Below, piece by piece: positions 55,668 through 63,563 of a DNA stretch of 64,000 bases. The notes beneath the pieces were generated by a model that had not been told where the DNA came from, did not search any database, and worked only from the letters and a program-made list of their open reading frames with translations. Origin of the DNA: Candidatus Babela massiliensis (GTDB lineage Bacteria > Babelota > Babeliae > Babelales > Babelaceae); contig NC_023003.1 of the NCBI RefSeq assembly GCF_000513475.1, positions 744,001-808,000 on the forward strand. The letters are read 5' to 3'. Each line of letters starts with the position of its first letter. Within the stretch, counting starts at the first letter, position 1. A program made the translations under genes and the position numbers.

Positions 55668-55927
55668 CTATAAATGCAAGTATAGTATTTGCCCCATTAG
55701 GATTATTAGCCACTTCTCTTTTTGCAAAAAGTTCGTTTGGTAAGAAATTGTTTAAAAAATTAGGGATAAATGCAAAGAAATTTGAATATAACAAAAAAAC
55801 AATACTATCTCCTTTGATTTTGGCTAGCATAATGACTCCAATCTCTCTTGGGTTGTATTATGTTTGGAATACAAGTGAGAAGGAAGGTAGAATGCACAAT
55901 TTGCTTGATGATTTTATAGGTTCCTAG
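55403..55927 (+). CDS. Cassette two-helix membrane protein 3
   Basis: The 174-residue protein has a signal-like N-terminus ending in Ser-Pro-Met, a helical soluble part 'ITKEDLIKAMKTLNLNLIEE', a Trp-rich stretch (KWNWVNFHSDLREQ), membrane helix 1 'TINASIVFAPLGLLATSLFA', a basic loop, helix 2 'SPLILASIMTPISLGLYYVW' and a short tail. It lies 54 bp before the intact hydrolase at 55982, so this cassette is complete. Its near-twin is at 59771. It could hold or neutralise the hydrolase at the membrane; that is inference. Confidence 0.72.
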   Translation: MNKIKTLLFSVFISTFYFISPMAKTEITKEDLIKAMKTLNLNLIEEYKKSGGKIPENVRAELRDILHKKWNWVNFHSDLREQISVVWWTINASIVFAPLGLLATSLFAKSSFGKKLFKKLGINAKKFEYNKKTILSPLILASIMTPISLGLYYVWNTSEKEGRMHNLLDDFIGS

Positions 55928-55981
55928 AATAAACTAACTAAATAGTATTTAGATAATAATAACATAACGGTGACATTAACA

Positions 55982-58579
55982 ATGAAAAAAAATATAGCAA
56001 AAATATTACCAATTATAATATTAATTAATACCTACTCACAGTCAATGTCTTTATTTGAGGCATTAGCAAAATCTAAATCTAGAAGGACTGAGCAAAGTGA
56101 TTTAGAGCAAGGACAACAAGCAGCCGATATGGAACAACAAGAAATGACGTCAAGTATGAAAAGTGCTCTAGGATTGTTCCATTTAGCCAGAAGAATCGTT
56201 GATCCTGTCTCTATAAAAGGTAAAGAAATAGATAATGAAGAAGAAACTATTGATGTAGAACTTAGTAGTGACTCAGAAAAGGTAACAATAAATCAAAAAA
56301 CATATAGTTCTAGCTTTACTGTCTCAAAGGAACCTCAAAAATCAGAAAGTAAATCTAAGTCACGTTATGAAATATTGGCTGATGAAATACAGTGTTCTTG
56401 GATTAAAGAAGAAATGCCAGAGGGCCTAAGTCAGATTTGCCAAGATGTTCTTAAAATAAAACTATGTATAGATGGAATATTGTATGATTCAGAAATATCG
56501 GATGTTTCTAAAGAAGAGGCTATTCGTTTAAATTCTTTTTTGGATAAAATATATCAGAGCATTAAATCTAAATCTCAAAGCATAGAAGAGTGGAATTTTC
56601 AACGTGATATTATTATGTCTGGAATAAATAATATTATACAAGTTGAAAAAGAATCTAAATTTGAGCTTAAAAGTGACTCTAAAACTGAGAGTCTTCAGAC
56701 TGAAAAACCAGAATTTGAATTAATTTCTTCAGTGTCTAGCATCATAACTAAAAAAATTGCAAAATTAAACAAAAGATTTGATGAAATAGATGCGCACTAT
56801 CGAAAAAGTCTACAAGAGGATAGGCAAAAAAGAGCTATAGAATTAGACAAAATTTATAACAAAGATTCGATTAGCAATGAACTTAGATCAACTGTTATTA
56901 AACTTACTAATCAAGGTTTTGATTTTATAGATCAATCGTCTAGTAGTAGGCAAAAAAGATATAAGAGCTATGCAGAAAGAGATTATAAAGAAGCTTGTTA
57001 TTCAAAATTACGATTGATTATTGATATAAAAAATCAACCTATTCCTTTAAATCCAAGAGATATAAAAGAAGATTTAAAAACTTCTAGTGAAAACATAAAC
57101 AAAGCAGAAAATAGCTCTATTGATCCTGAAGCAGAGATGGAAAGTGAGCCTACTGTAAATATATCTAAACGTAGTCAAAAAAGAAGACGTCAAAGAGAAA
57201 GAAAAAAGAATCAAAAAGCTGAAACAAAAGTAGAAGAAGAAAGTACATCTACTCCTAGCATGCCTTCAAAACAAGATGATAAAACAACTGAACCTGCTCA
57301 TAAAGAGACTAGCGGGAAATTGGCAGACGATATTGTTGATGGGGATAGTTGCTGGAAACTGAATCCTACTGATCCTAGTCCTGTAGTTTTGAATAAAAGT
57401 GATTTTCAAAATGAAGATAGACCTTTATTAATAAGAAAACGTCAGTTTTATAGACCAGATATAGTTAAAGATAAGCAATCTTTAATTGTATTTATAGTAA
57501 TTCACGGAACCTGGCAAAAAGATGCTATAGAGTTTCATAAAGATATTGATCAAAATGTAAAAGATTTGAGTGGTTTAATTTATAACAATATAAAAAAGTT
57601 TGCGGCTTTTTATGCTACTGCTAAAAAGAAGAATCTGGAACTTCTTTCGTTTAAGTGGAAAGGTGCTTTAGGAGATGGCAGCAGAACAGATGCAGGAGCA
57701 TTTTTAAAGAATTTAATTTTGCAAACAAGTACATATAAGACTGCTGAATTGGTATTATTAGGCCATTCTCATGGTTGCAACGTTATAAATGATTTTACAA
57801 ATCGTATTGAGCGACCTATTGCATTACTCATTTATTTTGGATGTCCAAGAAGAGAAGAAATAAAATATCAGCCAACAAATTATAAAGCTTTATTGTATTT
57901 TATTTCAGATAGTGATTACTTTACTATTGCCGGAAGAGGCCATGTGAAGGCGGCATTGTCTGTAGCGGGACCTATTGCATTTGGAACGGTATCTGGAGGT
58001 TTTCTTGGCTATCATGTGGGAAGTACTATAGAGGATAGCACTAGAGGAAGAATTGGTGGAAGTATTGTGGGGAGCGTGGCTGGTGGGGTTATGGCTATTC
58101 CTCCTTCAGCTATGATTTTTAGAATGGCTATGGAAGGCACTAATCATTTTCCTGAAAAGAATGAGGTTATTACTGCCGGGTTTCGAGTTAAATTAGATAG
58201 CTGGAATTCTAATCATGGGGATTTAATGAAGGTAGTTAAGTATCTTCCAAATATTTTAGAGAAAATAATGAAAAATTATCGACGTCATTATATGCATAGC
58301 GGTAACTTTCATTTAAATATTGATACTGAAGGAAAATCGGGAGATCCTATAACTCTAGTGATTGCTGAAAAGGAAGATAAAAAGATCATTGATTACCCTG
58401 AAATTACCGATGTGATATCATTACAGACTGATGAAGAAAATTATCAGTATGGCTGGGGTCCTAAGCAGGAAAAGTTGGAATCTGATTATAGTCAATCAGA
58501 AACGAAAGCTTATAGTGAAAAATATAAAGGGTTGGATATAACAAAAAACTATCCTTTAGAGATGTCAATTTTTAAATAA
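55982..58579 (+). CDS. Cassette alpha/beta hydrolase (lipase-like), long form
   Basis: This 865-residue protein starts with a signal-like stretch ending in Gln-Ser-Met. A long charged, helical and low-complexity region (~30-480; Lys/Arg-rich at ~400-418) precedes an alpha/beta hydrolase domain: oxyanion loop HGTW at His508, nucleophile elbow GHSHG with Ser596, a likely acid in YFISDSDYFT and a likely His in TNHFPE. A Gly-zipper stretch 'GTVSGGFLGYHVGSTIEDST' to 'GGSIVGSVAGGVMAIP' is inserted after the acid and could enter membranes. ATG 55982 follows GGTGA; GTG 55970 is in frame. A phospholipase-type toxin or effector is plausible; no named family recognised. Confidence 0.75.
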   Translation: MKKNIAKILPIIILINTYSQSMSLFEALAKSKSRRTEQSDLEQGQQAADMEQQEMTSSMKSALGLFHLARRIVDPVSIKGKEIDNEEETIDVELSSDSEKVTINQKTYSSSFTVSKEPQKSESKSKSRYEILADEIQCSWIKEEMPEGLSQICQDVLKIKLCIDGILYDSEISDVSKEEAIRLNSFLDKIYQSIKSKSQSIEEWNFQRDIIMSGINNIIQVEKESKFELKSDSKTESLQTEKPEFELISSVSSIITKKIAKLNKRFDEIDAHYRKSLQEDRQKRAIELDKIYNKDSISNELRSTVIKLTNQGFDFIDQSSSSRQKRYKSYAERDYKEACYSKLRLIIDIKNQPIPLNPRDIKEDLKTSSENINKAENSSIDPEAEMESEPTVNISKRSQKRRRQRERKKNQKAETKVEEESTSTPSMPSKQDDKTTEPAHKETSGKLADDIVDGDSCWKLNPTDPSPVVLNKSDFQNEDRPLLIRKRQFYRPDIVKDKQSLIVFIVIHGTWQKDAIEFHKDIDQNVKDLSGLIYNNIKKFAAFYATAKKKNLELLSFKWKGALGDGSRTDAGAFLKNLILQTSTYKTAELVLLGHSHGCNVINDFTNRIERPIALLIYFGCPRREEIKYQPTNYKALLYFISDSDYFTIAGRGHVKAALSVAGPIAFGTVSGGFLGYHVGSTIEDSTRGRIGGSIVGSVAGGVMAIPPSAMIFRMAMEGTNHFPEKNEVITAGFRVKLDSWNSNHGDLMKVVKYLPNILEKIMKNYRRHYMHSGNFHLNIDTEGKSGDPITLVIAEKEDKKIIDYPEITDVISLQTDEENYQYGWGPKQEKLESDYSQSETKAYSEKYKGLDITKNYPLEMSIFK

Positions 58580-58587
58580 GATTTATT

Positions 58588-58616
58588 AAGCAGAGAAAGG
58601 ATCTCTGCTTAATTTT
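58588..58616 (+). terminator. Intrinsic terminator after hydrolase
   Basis: AAGCAGAGA pairs with TCTCTGCTT around a 5-base loop, followed by AATTTTTATT. It lies 8 bp after the hydrolase stop, so the ankyrin gene downstream needs its own promoter or read-through. Confidence 0.85.
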
Positions 58617-58701
58617 TATTGTATTTATTAATAAAAACTGCTATGAATTGAAGCAGTAGTGGTAATAGTTTTATTAACATAATATATACATAAGGATAAT
58701 C

Positions 58702-59175
58702 ATGAATAAAATTTTGGTATTGTTATTAACTATTAGTTTTATGACACAATCTATGAATATCTCAGAATCGAATAATATAGCTAAAGAAAAAAAATCTTTA
58801 ACCATAGTTGATGCTGCTTATAGAAATGATATAGAGCTTTTTAACAAATTATTTAATGAAAATACTGATGTTAATCAAAAAGACAAAAATGGTAGAACTG
58901 CATTACACTATGCAGCTTTACATGGAAGTAGGGAGCTATTTCATAGACTTGTTATATGCTCAAATTTGGATGTAAATGTTCAAGATGAAGATGGAGCAAC
59001 TCCTATTCGAGCTGCTGTTTGTGAGTGTGCTATGCAATCTGTTATGGCTCTATTACAAATGGGAGCGGATCCAAATATAAAAGATAAAACAGGAGTGTCT
59101 GCAATAGATGAAGCAAAACAATCAGGATATGATGGGATGATATTTTTATTTGAGTTGTTTAAAAAAGAAGAATAA
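58702..59175 (+). CDS. Cassette ankyrin protein, small
   Basis: The 157-residue protein has a signal-like N-terminus ending in Gln-Ser-Met. About three and a half ankyrin repeats follow: 'IVDAAYRNDIELFNKLFNEN', 'NGRTALHYAALHGSRELFHR', DEDGATPIRAAVCEC and 'KTGVSAIDEAKQSGYDGMIF'. It is the paralogue of the gene at 63564, and both sit directly after a hydrolase. A TAAGGATAAT site precedes the ATG. In antagonism systems small ankyrin proteins can serve as inhibitors of lipases; here that is only suggested by position. Confidence 0.8.
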   Translation: MNKILVLLLTISFMTQSMNISESNNIAKEKKSLTIVDAAYRNDIELFNKLFNENTDVNQKDKNGRTALHYAALHGSRELFHRLVICSNLDVNVQDEDGATPIRAAVCECAMQSVMALLQMGADPNIKDKTGVSAIDEAKQSGYDGMIFLFELFKKEE

Positions 59176-59190
59176 GTAAAATTAGTATTG

Positions 59191-59225
59191 AAAATAGCAA
59201 GGTGTTTTAAGCATCTTGCTATTTT
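59191..59225 (+). terminator. Hairpin terminator after cassette ankyrin gene
   Basis: AAAATAGCAAGGTG pairs with CATCTTGCTATTTT with one wobble around a 7-base loop; the right arm ends in TTTT. It lies 16 bp after the stop. Confidence 0.75.
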
Positions 59226-59548
59226 GCTGTTAAGTAACTTCAGTTTGATAAAATTATTTTCAAAAGCATATTGTCTCTTGTAGATTTTGACTATATAAAA
59301 ATTTAAGCTTCAGGATATATATTTTTGAGAATAATAATATGTTTTTGCTTTGAAGATTGTTTATTTGGATTCTATCCTTTCAAAAAAGGAATCAGCACAA
59401 AAATAAAAAGCTGCTTTAAAAAGTTGATTAAATGTTGTTAATTGTATAAGTGTGTTGCATGTTGCAAATTATTAAAACAAAGGTAATTTGCAACCTTTTT
59501 ACTAATTTTGGATTAATTTTTATGTTTTTATTTTTTTATCAAATTGCC
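59226..59548 (+). other. Spacer between cassettes with an orphan terminator
   Basis: No gene seen. At 59461-59500 GTTGCAAATTA pairs with TAATTTGCAAC and is followed by CTTTTT, a good intrinsic terminator with no gene in front of it. It may mark the end of a lost gene. After it the sequence joins the common cassette spacer. Confidence 0.6.
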
Positions 59549-60035
59549 AATAATAAACGAAATAACGATCTGATCACATTTTTCAAACTATTTTAATAAT
59601 ATTTTAAAATTTTTATATTATCTATTTGCATTATGCAAACAATAAATATCTTATTAAAAGCAAAATTTGCTATGAAATAAAACTGACAACGCAAAAAGGG
59701 CTTTTGAATAGTTATAAAATTTAAAATATTATTAGGTATAATGTAATTAAAATTTATTATAAGGAACAATATGAATAAAATAAAAACTTTGTTATTTTCT
59801 GTTTTTATATCAACATTCTATTTTATAAGTCCAATGGCAAAAACTGAGATTACTAAAGAGGATCTTATTAAGGCCATGAAGACATTAAATTTAAATTTAA
59901 TTGAGGAATATAAAAAAAGTGGAGGTAAGATTCCTGAGAATGTACGAGCAGAACTTAGAGATATTTTACATAAAAAATGGAATTGGGTTAATTTTCATTC
60001 CGATTTGAGAGAACAAATATCTGTTGTATGGTGGA
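59549..60035 (+). repeat. 487-bp duplicate of 55181-55667 with leader block
   Basis: This is the second copy of the leader-plus-gene-start repeat. It includes the TATAAT -10, the TAAGGAACAAT ribosome site and the first 88 codons of the gene at 59771. Identity implies a recent copy or ongoing gene conversion. Confidence 0.85.
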
Positions 60036-60289
60036 TGGCAAATGTTGCTATTGTGTTTACTCCATTAACCTTATTATCGGCTTCTCTTTTTGCAAAAAGT
60101 TCGTTTGGTAAGAAATTGTTTAAAAAATTAGGGATAAATGAAAAGAAATTTGAATATAACAAAAAAATAATACTATCTCCTTTGATTTTGGCTAGCATAA
60201 TGACTCCAATCTCTCTTGGCTTGTATTATGTTTGGAATACAAGTGAGAAATATGGTAGAATGCAGAGCTATTTGAGAGAATTTATATAG
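59771..60289 (+). CDS. Cassette two-helix membrane protein 4
   Basis: The 172-residue protein is identical to the 55403 product up to residue ~88. It then differs in a short patch of helix 1 ('MANVAIVFTPLTLLSASLFA' against 'TINASIVFAPLGLLATSLFA'), matches again through the basic loop and helix 2, and differs in the tail (EKYGRMQSYLREFI). It is followed by a hydrolase gene stopped after 37 codons (60400), so this cassette is broken. Function unknown; the patchy change is noteworthy. Confidence 0.72.
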   Translation: MNKIKTLLFSVFISTFYFISPMAKTEITKEDLIKAMKTLNLNLIEEYKKSGGKIPENVRAELRDILHKKWNWVNFHSDLREQISVVWWMANVAIVFTPLTLLSASLFAKSSFGKKLFKKLGINEKKFEYNKKIILSPLILASIMTPISLGLYYVWNTSEKYGRMQSYLREFI

Positions 60290-60399
60290 TTTTATAATAT
60301 TATAGTTTCCATCATTATTTAGCAAAAGCATAAAATAAAATTAAATTAAAACAAGATCAATTAGATTATATACTTTATATTTCATAAAATGAGATTAAT

Positions 60400-60513
60400 A
60401 TGAAAAAAAATATAACAAAAATATTACCAATTATAATATTAATCAATGCCTACTCACAGTCAATGTTTTTATTTGAGGCATTAGCAAAATCTAAATTTAG
60501 AAGGGCTGAGTAA
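60400..60513 (+). pseudogene. Hydrolase gene fragment, start only
   Basis: The 37 codons MKKNITKILPIIILINAY through LFEALAKSKFRRAE match residues 1-37 of the 55982 hydrolase almost exactly. The CAA codon that follows in the intact gene is TAA here, and right after it the sequence switches to a copy of the spacer at 52960-53170. Thus both a stop and a recombination join have removed the gene. Confidence 0.85.
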
Positions 60514-60866
60514 ATGGTTAATAAAATAGTTAATACTTTATTTTATTAAATAATAATATTCAAAATATTGATCCCGTCTAACTTTTCAAACTATTTTTAA
60601 AATTTTTTAAATTATTTACCCTGTCTATTAGTATAATACAGTCAATAAATGTCTTATTAAAGCAAAATTAGTTATAAAATAAAATTGACAACGTCAAAAG
60701 GGCTTTTGAATAGTCCAAAAAATTAAAATATTATTAGATGATAGTGATTAAAATTGTATTTTTTAAAAGAACATTATAACGCAGTAAGGAGATATTATGA
60801 ATTACTAAATTGATTAACTGAATTAAGATAAATTTAATATAAAAAACAAATTTAAAGGATAAGATT
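60514..60866 (+). promoter_or_regulatory. Spacer with altered cassette leader and three-codon frame
   Basis: 60514-60730 copies the region before 53218. In this copy the leader's TATAAT reads GATAGT (about 60739-60744), so the common promoter seems lost. At 60797-60808 there is ATG-AAT-TAC-TAA behind a strong AAGGAGATATT site. The gene at 60867 has its own AAAGGATAAG site. Confidence 0.55.
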
Positions 60867-61418
60867 ATGAATAAAATAAAATTTTTAGCATTTGCTATAT
60901 TTATATCGCTTTTTTCTTTTGTTAATTCAATGTCAAAAACAAAAGATGAAGTAAAAGTTAAACAAAGAGAGTTTACTAAAGAAGATTTAATCAAAGCCGT
61001 AAAATCTTTAGATGTAAAGAGAGTTGAAGAATATTATGAAGCTAAAGGAAAATTTCTTACTGAAGAAGAATTTTATGAATTTAGAAATCTATTGGATGAA
61101 AATTGGAAATGGTTAAGAACATGTTCTAATTTAAGAGAGCAATTATCACTTTTAATTTGGGGTGTAAATGGTGGGATATTACCACCAGCAATTGTTGGTA
61201 TTTTATTAGGGCAATTAGCAAAACAAGAGTGGTTTAAGAAATGGTTAATTAATCATGGATTGAAAGTTGATTTTTTTGAGTTGTGTGGAAGTGGAGGATA
61301 TTATTGCTTAATGACAGCAGCAGTTTTAGCACCATTGTCTGCTGGTCTTTATTGTGTTTGGGAGACTAACGCAAAATATGGTAGAATCGGTAGTCTTCTT
61401 CTTCAAATGACAAAATAA
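60867..61418 (+). CDS. Cassette two-helix membrane protein 5
   Basis: The 183-residue protein has a signal-like N-terminus ending in Asn-Ser-Met, 'FTKEDLIKAVKSLDVKRVEE' in the soluble part, a LDENWKWLRTCSNLREQ stretch like the KWNWVNFHSDLREQ of 55403, a Gly-rich helix 1 'LIWGVNGGILPPAIVGILLG', and helix 2 'LMTAAVLAPLSAGLYCVWET'. Four Cys residues are unusual for the group. It lies 26 bp before the second intact hydrolase, so it belongs to a complete cassette. Function unknown. Confidence 0.72.
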   Translation: MNKIKFLAFAIFISLFSFVNSMSKTKDEVKVKQREFTKEDLIKAVKSLDVKRVEEYYEAKGKFLTEEEFYEFRNLLDENWKWLRTCSNLREQLSLLIWGVNGGILPPAIVGILLGQLAKQEWFKKWLINHGLKVDFFELCGSGGYYCLMTAAVLAPLSAGLYCVWETNAKYGRIGSLLLQMTK

Positions 61419-61444
61419 TTTTAACATATTTAAAGGGACATTTT

Positions 61445-63388
61445 GTGAAAAAGAATATAGTAAGAATATTTTTAACAGTTACAATATTAATTAGTAACGC
61501 AGCATTAAAGTCGATGGACTGTCCTCGAGTTTTATTAGAGGAACAAGGGTATACCGAAAATTATGATATAGAAAAAGGTTATAATTACCGGGAATATGTA
61601 GACCCTTTGTATCAAGAATTGTCAGATTCAGAATATGCGTCTGATAATGAATTTAATATAGGAAACGTAGACGATGAAGTTATAATTAGAATCCTTGACA
61701 CGGATGAAAAATCAGATGAATTCTCTCAAATTCAAGAACAAGAGTCTGAGTCAAACAATCTGCAAGGATACAATCCATTTTTGGAATCTGAAGCTTACGT
61801 AAATGAAGAGGTTTTAGAAGCTAATAATAGGACACTTCTTAATCCAGCTGATATTTGGACTCCTTTTTCTGATGAGATTCAGCCTATTAATACTCAATCA
61901 AATTTATCTCAAGAAATGTATACGGTAAGTAAGCAATATTCATTAGTGGGCGATGGAATTCTTTGTACTGATGAGTATGAAAACTTTAAAGCAAAGCGCG
62001 CACTGATATTGGCTGCAGCCAGAGCAAGGCAGAATAATCAAGCAAATTTGGTAGCTAATTATGTTTATTCTAGTCCTAATTGTAAAATTGAGTCCAGGAA
62101 TAAGATTCAATTAAGCGATTCATTGCCGGATGATATTGTTTCTCCTTCACGTTGGCAAGATAACCCTACAAATCCTGATCCGGTAAAGATTAATGGAAGA
62201 CATTTAGACAGGACTCTTCCAGATCATATAAGGAAAAGACAATTCTATAGACCAGCTTTGGTTAAAGATAGACAAGCTTTAATTGTTTTTATAGCAGTGC
62301 ATGGGACATGGCAGCAAAATTCTGAAATATTTCATAAAGATATTGATAAAAATGATAAAAAGTTAAAAGGTCTAGTTTATAATCATATAAAAAAGTTGGC
62401 AGCCTTTTATGCAACCTCAAAAGAAAAAAATTTAGAGTTACTTTCTTTAAGATGGAATGGCGAGTTGGGTGAAGGAGGTAGAACGGATGCTGGTCATTTC
62501 CTAAAAGAACTAATTTGTGAAACTCCTGGATATAGAAATTCAGAATTGGTATTTTTAGGGCATTCACATGGATGTAATATTATAAATGAATTTACTAATC
62601 GTATAGAAAAACCTATAGATATATATCTTATATATTTTGGTTGTCCTAGAAGAACTGAATCTAAATATCAACCTAAACATTATAAGGTATTGCTTTATTT
62701 TCATAGCGATAGCGATTTTTTTACAGTCGCAGGTCGTGATCATATGAAGGCTTTGAAATGGTTAGCGCTTCCTGGATTGGGAGGAATAGCAACCGGAGCT
62801 TTAAGCGGGTTTTATTTGGGAGGTCCTGCAGGCGCTGTTGGTGGAGGAGTAGTAGGATTAGCTACAGGTGGAACCATTGCAATGGTACAATTTAATGAGC
62901 GTATGGGAGGAGATAATCATTTTTCTGAAGTTGATGATGCAATTACAGTAGGTTTTAGAACAAAGTTTAACGCATGGAACGCAAGTCATGGAGGATTACT
63001 ACAGGCGATTCAATTTTTACCAAAAATTTTAGATAAGCTTGTGGATAATTATAGATTGAACTATATAGAAAGTGCTAATTTCCATTTAAATGTTGATACG
63101 CAATGTGATTCTTCAAAAGAAGATCCGGTAACTTTAGTAATTTTCAAGAAACTAAAATGCAACGAAAATATACCTCCTGCAAAAACTGACATTATCTCTC
63201 TAAAGACTCCAGAATTAGAATATGAGCGTGATCCATTGATTTTAAAGCGTGATCAGAAACGAACGGAAGATAGCTGTTCAGAGAAAGATCATGAGGCTTA
63301 TAAAAAGAAATATAAGCCTATACTAACTTTAATACGTAAAACGATTGACATCAAGGACAATTTCAAAGAAGAACTATCAATGAAATAG
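61445..63388 (+). CDS. Cassette alpha/beta hydrolase (lipase-like), short form
   Basis: The 647-residue protein starts at GTG 61445 behind AAAGGGACATTTT. The signal-like segment ends in Lys-Ser-Met. An acidic region (~30-200) differs wholly from the basic coiled region of the 55982 paralogue, but the hydrolase domain is closely related: HGTW at His286, GHSHG with Ser374, YFHSDSDFFTVAGR, a Gly-zipper ('GGIATGALSGFYLGGPAGAV' and on), and DNHFSE. The C-terminal ~100 residues are charged. The catalytic set is complete. A membrane-active lipase or esterase is likely; the substrate is unknown. Confidence 0.76.
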   Translation: MKKNIVRIFLTVTILISNAALKSMDCPRVLLEEQGYTENYDIEKGYNYREYVDPLYQELSDSEYASDNEFNIGNVDDEVIIRILDTDEKSDEFSQIQEQESESNNLQGYNPFLESEAYVNEEVLEANNRTLLNPADIWTPFSDEIQPINTQSNLSQEMYTVSKQYSLVGDGILCTDEYENFKAKRALILAAARARQNNQANLVANYVYSSPNCKIESRNKIQLSDSLPDDIVSPSRWQDNPTNPDPVKINGRHLDRTLPDHIRKRQFYRPALVKDRQALIVFIAVHGTWQQNSEIFHKDIDKNDKKLKGLVYNHIKKLAAFYATSKEKNLELLSLRWNGELGEGGRTDAGHFLKELICETPGYRNSELVFLGHSHGCNIINEFTNRIEKPIDIYLIYFGCPRRTESKYQPKHYKVLLYFHSDSDFFTVAGRDHMKALKWLALPGLGGIATGALSGFYLGGPAGAVGGGVVGLATGGTIAMVQFNERMGGDNHFSEVDDAITVGFRTKFNAWNASHGGLLQAIQFLPKILDKLVDNYRLNYIESANFHLNVDTQCDSSKEDPVTLVIFKKLKCNENIPPAKTDIISLKTPELEYERDPLILKRDQKRTEDSCSEKDHEAYKKKYKPILTLIRKTIDIKDNFKEELSMK

Positions 63389-63405
63389 AATTATAATCCT
63401 AAATT

Positions 63406-63448
63406 TAATCATATCAAGATAAATTGAATATCTATCTTGATATGATTA
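63406..63448 (+). terminator. Hairpin after second hydrolase
   Basis: TAATCATATCAAGATA pairs exactly with TATCTTGATATGATTA around an 11-base loop, 18 bp after the stop. Position matches the terminator after the first hydrolase, although the sequences differ. Confidence 0.7.
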
Positions 63449-63563
63449 ATTATAATCACCATATTTAGTTATATATTTCTATAGATTTTTAATGAAATTA
63501 TGTTAGCCTTACGTTGATTATTATTAAGCAAATTATTAAATTCTTACTCAATAAGGATAAAAT

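Noticed and set aside
52960-60745. CRISPR array or insertion sequence as cause of the repeats
   Set aside because: The repeats are leader-plus-gene units of hundreds of bases without regular spacers, terminal inverted repeats or transposase frames.
60734-60994. Minus-strand frame of 86 codons
   Set aside because: Covers the leader and start of the cassette gene at 60867 on the other strand; a shadow.
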